From Candidatus Endonucleibacter sp. (ex Gigantidas childressi) (GTDB lineage Bacteria > Pseudomonadota > Gammaproteobacteria > Pseudomonadales > Endozoicomonadaceae): a stretch of 64,000 nt of DNA. The position numbers and the translations under genes were made by a program. Location of the stretch: NCBI GenBank assembly GCA_030674875.1, contig JASXSU010000001.1, positions 1,192,001 through 1,256,000 on the forward strand, given 5' to 3'. This document shows, piece by piece, positions 60,451 through 64,000 of this stretch. Each line of letters opens with the position of its first letter. Position 1 is the stretch's first letter. A model generated the notes under the pieces. It was not told the DNA's origin. It searched no databases and saw only the letters and a list, made by a program, of their open reading frames with translations.

Positions 60451-62448
60451 TCACTCAAGTAACTCTTCCGCAACACTAAGAATATTATCAACAGTAAACC
60501 CAAAGTATGGAAGCAAATCACCTGCAGGGGCAGACTCACCAAAAGTCGTCATAGCCACAATGGCACCGCCTAAACCAACATATTTATACCAAAAATCCGC
60601 AAAAGCAGCTTCAATTGCAATACGGGCAGAAACCTCTAATGGTAGTACACTTTGTTTGTATTCTGGACTTTGGGCATCAAAGACTTCCGTAGACGGCATA
60701 GACACAACACGAACTTCACGTCCTTTCTTGGTTATTTCCTCGGCGGCATTTATAGCTAGTTCAACTTCCGAGCCTGTAGCTATCAGAATTAATTCTGGTG
60801 TGCCCTTACAGTCTTTCAGAACATAGCCACCACGAGCAATATTCAGCAGTTGCAGATCATCACGCTTCATACAAGGCAAAGCCTGACGAGAGAAGGCAAG
60901 CGCAGTGGGACCGTCGACCCTTTCAATAGCATGCTTCCATGCTACGGCTGACTCTACAGTATCGCATGGACGCCAGGTGTGCATTTTCGGTGTCATACGT
61001 AAACTGGCCAGCTGTTCAACTGGCTGATGGGTAGGACCATCCTCCCCTAGGCCAATAGAGTCATGAGTGTAAACAAAGATGCTGCGCTGACCCATCAAAG
61101 CAGCCATACGCAATGCATTGCAAGCATATTCCATAAAAATCAGGAAAGTCGCACCATAGGGAATAAAGCCTCCATGGAGAGCAATGCCGTTCATTATTGC
61201 ACTCATGCCGAACTCTCGAACACCGTAGTACAGATAGTTACCGCTGGCATCTTCTTTATTAATGCCCTTTGAGCCACCCCAGATAGTGAGGTTGGATCCG
61301 GCAAGGTCAGCGGAGCCTCCTAGTAATTCCGGCAGTAAAGTCCCGTATGCGTTCAAAGTATTTTGGGATGCTTTACGACTAGCAATTTTTTCTCCCTTAT
61401 TTTGACATTCTTTAATATAAGTTGTTGCTTGTTCAGAAAAGCCAGAAGGGGTGTTGCCGGAAATGCGGCGTGTATACTCTGCTGCTAGCTCTGGATACAC
61501 GGCTTTATAGGCTGTGAATTTTTCACCCCAAGTAGACTCTGCCGATGCTCCTTTCTTACGAGCACTCCATGCTTCGTAAATATCTTGGGGAATAAAGAAT
61601 GGTTCATGACTCCAGCCTAAGCGCTCTCTGGTTAGCTTTATTTCTTCATTTCCCAGGGGTGCGCCATGACAGTCTTCCTTACCTTCTTTATTTGGAGAAC
61701 CAAAGCCAATAATGGTTTTGCAACAAATCAGGGTGGGTCTGTTAGATTCAGCCAAAGCCAGATCGATTGCAGACTTGATGGCGTCAGTATCATGGCCATC
61801 AATTTTTGGAATCACATGCCAGTTATAGCTTTCAAATCGCATAACAGTGTCATCGGTGAACCAGCCTTTTACATCGCCGTCAATAGAAATACCATTGTCA
61901 TCATAAAAAGCAATTAGCTTACCTAACCCAAGGGTTCCTGCCAAAGAGCAGGTCTCATGGGAAATGCCCTCCATCAGGCAACCGTCACCTAAAAAGACAT
62001 AGGTGTTGTGATCAACAATGGTGTGACCATCACGGTTAAACTGATCTGCTAAAGTTTTTTCGGCAATAGCCATACCTACAGCATTTGCAATACCTTGCCC
62101 CAATGGTCCTGTTGTGGTTTCAATACCTGGAGCATAACCGTACTCAGGATGACCAGCTGTTTTAGCATGAAGTTGACGGAAACTCTTGATGTCATCAATA
62201 GTCAGGTCGTAACCGGAAAGGTGTAGCAATGAGTACAGCAGCATGGAGCCATGACCATTGGACAAAACAAATCGGTCACGATTCGTCCACTTTGGATTGG
62301 ACGGGTTATGGCTTAAATAGTCGCGCCACAAAACTTCTGCAATATTGGCCATACCCATAGGTGCTCCGGGGTGGCCAGATTTTGCTTTCTGAACTGCATC
62401 CATGCTAAGGGCGCGGATAGCGTTAGCGATGTCACGGCGAGACGGCAT
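60451..62448 (-). CDS. tkt: Transketolase
   Basis: The 665-aa thiamine-diphosphate enzyme transfers two-carbon units in the pentose phosphate pathway. It has the [10 protein letters not shown] start region, the ThDP motif [14 protein letters not shown] ... ISIDG, and [17 protein letters not shown] and RPCD of the pyrimidine domain. The C-terminal domain ends [14 protein letters not shown] chose ATG 62448 (MPSRRDIAN); the in-frame GTG at 62457 would put the AGGAG site too close. Confidence 0.96.
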   Translation of the reverse strand: MPSRRDIANAIRALSMDAVQKAKSGHPGAPMGMANIAEVLWRDYLSHNPSNPKWTNRDRFVLSNGHGSMLLYSLLHLSGYDLTIDDIKSFRQLHAKTAGHPEYGYAPGIETTTGPLGQGIANAVGMAIAEKTLADQFNRDGHTIVDHNTYVFLGDGCLMEGISHETCSLAGTLGLGKLIAFYDDNGISIDGDVKGWFTDDTVMRFESYNWHVIPKIDGHDTDAIKSAIDLALAESNRPTLICCKTIIGFGSPNKEGKEDCHGAPLGNEEIKLTRERLGWSHEPFFIPQDIYEAWSARKKGASAESTWGEKFTAYKAVYPELAAEYTRRISGNTPSGFSEQATTYIKECQNKGEKIASRKASQNTLNAYGTLLPELLGGSADLAGSNLTIWGGSKGINKEDASGNYLYYGVREFGMSAIMNGIALHGGFIPYGATFLIFMEYACNALRMAALMGQRSIFVYTHDSIGLGEDGPTHQPVEQLASLRMTPKMHTWRPCDTVESAVAWKHAIERVDGPTALAFSRQALPCMKRDDLQLLNIARGGYVLKDCKGTPELILIATGSEVELAINAAEEITKKGREVRVVSMPSTEVFDAQSPEYKQSVLPLEVSARIAIEAAFADFWYKYVGLGGAIVAMTTFGESAPAGDLLPYFGFTVDNILSVAEELLE

Positions 62449-62577
62449 AAAGACCACAACTCCTGAAATTTAATCAATTCAAAACGGCAACTATTTTATC
62501 CTTTTGTAATCTATTTTAATAGTAAAAAACAAGAAAAATAATGCCTATATTTCACGAGCTAGAGGAGTGCGCTTCTC

Positions 62578-62630
62578 TATACCTGTTTGTATGAAGGTAT
62601 GGCTGGTAAAAAACAAGCTCTTTCAATATA
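62578..62630. repeat. Short family A copy cut by MITE C
   Basis: TATACCTGTTTGTATGAAGG, tatggctggtaaaaaacaag and CTCTTTCAATATAC; the 139-bp family C element starts a few bases past its end. Confidence 0.55.
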
Positions 62631-62636
62631 CGTTAT

Positions 62637-62775
62637 GAGACCTTTGCACGAGCCGTAATTTTGTTAGTCGGTGAGGAAAACACACACTAAAATAGATGAT
62701 TTATGCTTGTAAATGATCGATTTAGTACGCTTTTAAAGAAGCCAGCTAGCAAAATAACAATCGTGCAAAGGTCTC
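62637..62775 (-). mobile_element. Family C MITE, 139 bp, copy 2
   Basis: The same element as at 8053-8191 but inverted; both are 139 bp with ends GAGACCTTTGCACGA / TCGTGCAAAGGTCTC. It is flanked by a GTTAT direct repeat (62632-62636 and 62776-62780), a 5-bp target duplication. Confidence 0.92.
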
Positions 62776-62921
62776 GTTATAATAGATTTTCTTAATGGGT
62801 GAAAAACTCATTGTGCCTAAATTGTAGGTGTTAATTCATGCTGTTACCGCTTAGGCCGTAAGTTACTCAGGATATGACGGCCGTCATTAAGCATGTGAAA
62901 TACTCTCAATAGTCTACAATT

Positions 62922-63722
62922 ATGCCTTTACACAAAATGGTGGGAGGTATAGTGGGTTTACGCAATCATTCTTTAATGGCCTTATTTTCTTTGTTGCCTA
63001 TAGCAACAACAGTTGGATTAACTTTGGATGAGTGGCAAAACCAATTTTTGAAGGATAAACTTCCTATTCCCTCCGACCTCCAAGAGCAGTACTGTAGCGC
63101 CAGAGCCAGTCTCAGTGACGATGCACGCTTACTGGGTCTAACTGTTAGGCTTCCCAAAACAAGTGCTGTTGCTGATAGTCAAGAGAGTCTCTCTACCAAA
63201 AACAAGTCATCTCCGCTTCTTTCAAAACAATCAAAATCACATGAGAAAACCATTTCAAAAGAAAATGCATCAGAAAAAGTACCATCTTTAGAGTCACAAA
63301 GCCGAACTGTCGCTTCCGCTGTTAATCAGCAAGTTACCCTTGATGGGCAGTGGGAGATAATTAACGTTATTGGTATTAATGAGGATCAAGTGGGAGTTAT
63401 CTATCCGGACAAAGAAGATGTCACGCTTGTTAACTTTGCGCTTCATGCTTCTGAAAAGAATACAGTAGCTATTCTTCTTCTTCGTCAGTTAGATTGCTCG
63501 GAGGCAGATGCTAATCCAACACTTCGGCTTGTTGAGTCTGTAGATGGAGATCTATGTATTCCTGCCAATTCCTTAGTAGCTATGGATGTCTCGTCAAGGA
63601 ATGTACCACAATACAGGTCCATTTTCGGTAGTAGCCTCAACCAGACTCTTTTATGTAGAGATCCTCATATGGGACTCCAGCTCTGCTCAAAGAGTAGTTT
63701 TATTCACCTTTCACTCAAGTAG
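62922..63722 (+). CDS. Hypothetical protein with N-terminal hydrophobic segment
   Basis: 266 aa from ATG 62922 (an in-frame GTG at 62952 has a closer GGGAGG). A hydrophobic stretch near residues 18-32 (LMALFSLLPIATTVGL) could be a signal or membrane anchor. Residues 75-125 are Ser/Lys-rich linker. The C-terminal part (WEIINVIGINEDQVGVIYPDKEDVTLVNFAL to the end) looks folded, with five Cys. I do not recognise a family. It has no operon partner. Confidence 0.6.
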   Translation: MPLHKMVGGIVGLRNHSLMALFSLLPIATTVGLTLDEWQNQFLKDKLPIPSDLQEQYCSARASLSDDARLLGLTVRLPKTSAVADSQESLSTKNKSSPLLSKQSKSHEKTISKENASEKVPSLESQSRTVASAVNQQVTLDGQWEIINVIGINEDQVGVIYPDKEDVTLVNFALHASEKNTVAILLLRQLDCSEADANPTLRLVESVDGDLCIPANSLVAMDVSSRNVPQYRSIFGSSLNQTLLCRDPHMGLQLCSKSSFIHLSLK

Positions 63723-63725
63723 CAA

Positions 63726-63787
63726 TATGCCAGTTTCCATTTAAAGTGTGAGCAGGCAACAAACGAGCGAAATCTATGCTCTATCGT
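63726..63787 (+). repeat. Partial family A repeat after the 266-aa gene
   Basis: CAGTTTCCATTTAAAGTGTG and agcaggcaacaaacgagcga match the left half of family A; the right half is missing. Confidence 0.5.
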
Positions 63788-63885
63788 TTTTGTTAAGGTA
63801 ATGGTTTTTTCTTACCGGACTTTTGCACAAGTAAAGCTGTTTTCATGCTTGTACTTGTCGCATAGTTTTTTACTCTAGACCATGC

Positions 63886-64000
63886 TAGTTGCCATTGAAA
63901 GAGCGAAGTTGTTGACTGCTCTCACTCACCCCAATCATTTGTTACTCGTAGACTCATGAGGTTTAGCTTGTTTGTCGCCGCCCTCCATCTTCAATGATAA
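63886..64000 (-). repeat. Family A repeat at the right window edge, reverse orientation
   Basis: CTAGTTGCCATTGAAAGAG, gttgactgctctcactcacc, ccaatcatttgttactcgta, gtttgtcgccgccctccatc and TTCAATGATAA; it may continue past the window. Confidence 0.75.

Overview
The window looks like a chromosome segment of a host-associated gammaproteobacterium, possibly an Oceanospirillales / Endozoicomonadaceae-type symbiont or parasite. Housekeeping proteins (Rho, EF-G, EF-Tu, S12, S7, GshA, MetK, Tkt, BioA) are clearly gammaproteobacterial. They sit in AT-rich DNA packed with decayed insertion sequences, miniature repeats and eukaryote-facing proteins. The taxonomic guess is inference; no rRNA or tRNA gene was recognised.

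Layout. 1-6914: core genes (3' end of pckA, tex, gshA, dsbB, rho on the minus strand), separated by degenerate copies of an interspersed repeat (family A). 6915-8305: no gene, only an IS3-type relic, a family A copy and a 139-bp MITE. 8306-18822: an AT-rich accessory block with a 231-aa unknown protein and a 3171-aa giant protein carrying a SecA-like motor near its C-terminus. 18824-23210: insertion-sequence wreckage (IS30, IS630, IS4) around a small thiamine-binding (MTH1187/YkoF) protein. 23287-28291: an encapsulated-ferritin-like protein, an inositol polyphosphate kinase-like protein, an IS3 relic and an H-NS-like protein. 28965-38432: a Na/Pi cotransporter, trxA, a PTPS/QueD-like protein, bioA, a dicarboxylate/amino-acid symporter and hemJ. 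38470-41600: a split DUF805-like gene, an ankyrin-repeat gene and a small exported-type protein remodelled by IS30. 42279-47301: the str operon (rpsL, rpsG, fusA, tuf) with a strong promoter. 47563-49361: IS481, IS630 and IS30 relics. 49934-57160: a reduced Pil-Chp chemosensory cluster (pilI, broken pilJ, chpA, chpC). 57324-63722: an EamA transporter, rsmE, metK, tkt and a 266-aa unknown.

Three features stand out. First, there are three interspersed non-autonomous repeat types. Family A (about 20 copies, long form about 115-130 bp and short form about 60 bp) and family B (about 128 bp) have TATACC...GGTATA ends like those of the resident IS630 element. Family C is 139 bp with 5-bp target duplications. 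They sit in the str operon leader, inside IS relics, and at the ends of genes. Second, a bacterial gene carries the hallmark motifs of the eukaryotic inositol polyphosphate kinase family, with a ribosome site that appears to come from a repeat end. Third, a giant SecA-like ATPase carries several short in-frame tandem DNA repeats. With the ankyrin protein, these suggest an intracellular, host-manipulating lifestyle with ongoing gene decay (pilJ pseudogene, shell-less EncFtn, broken transposases).
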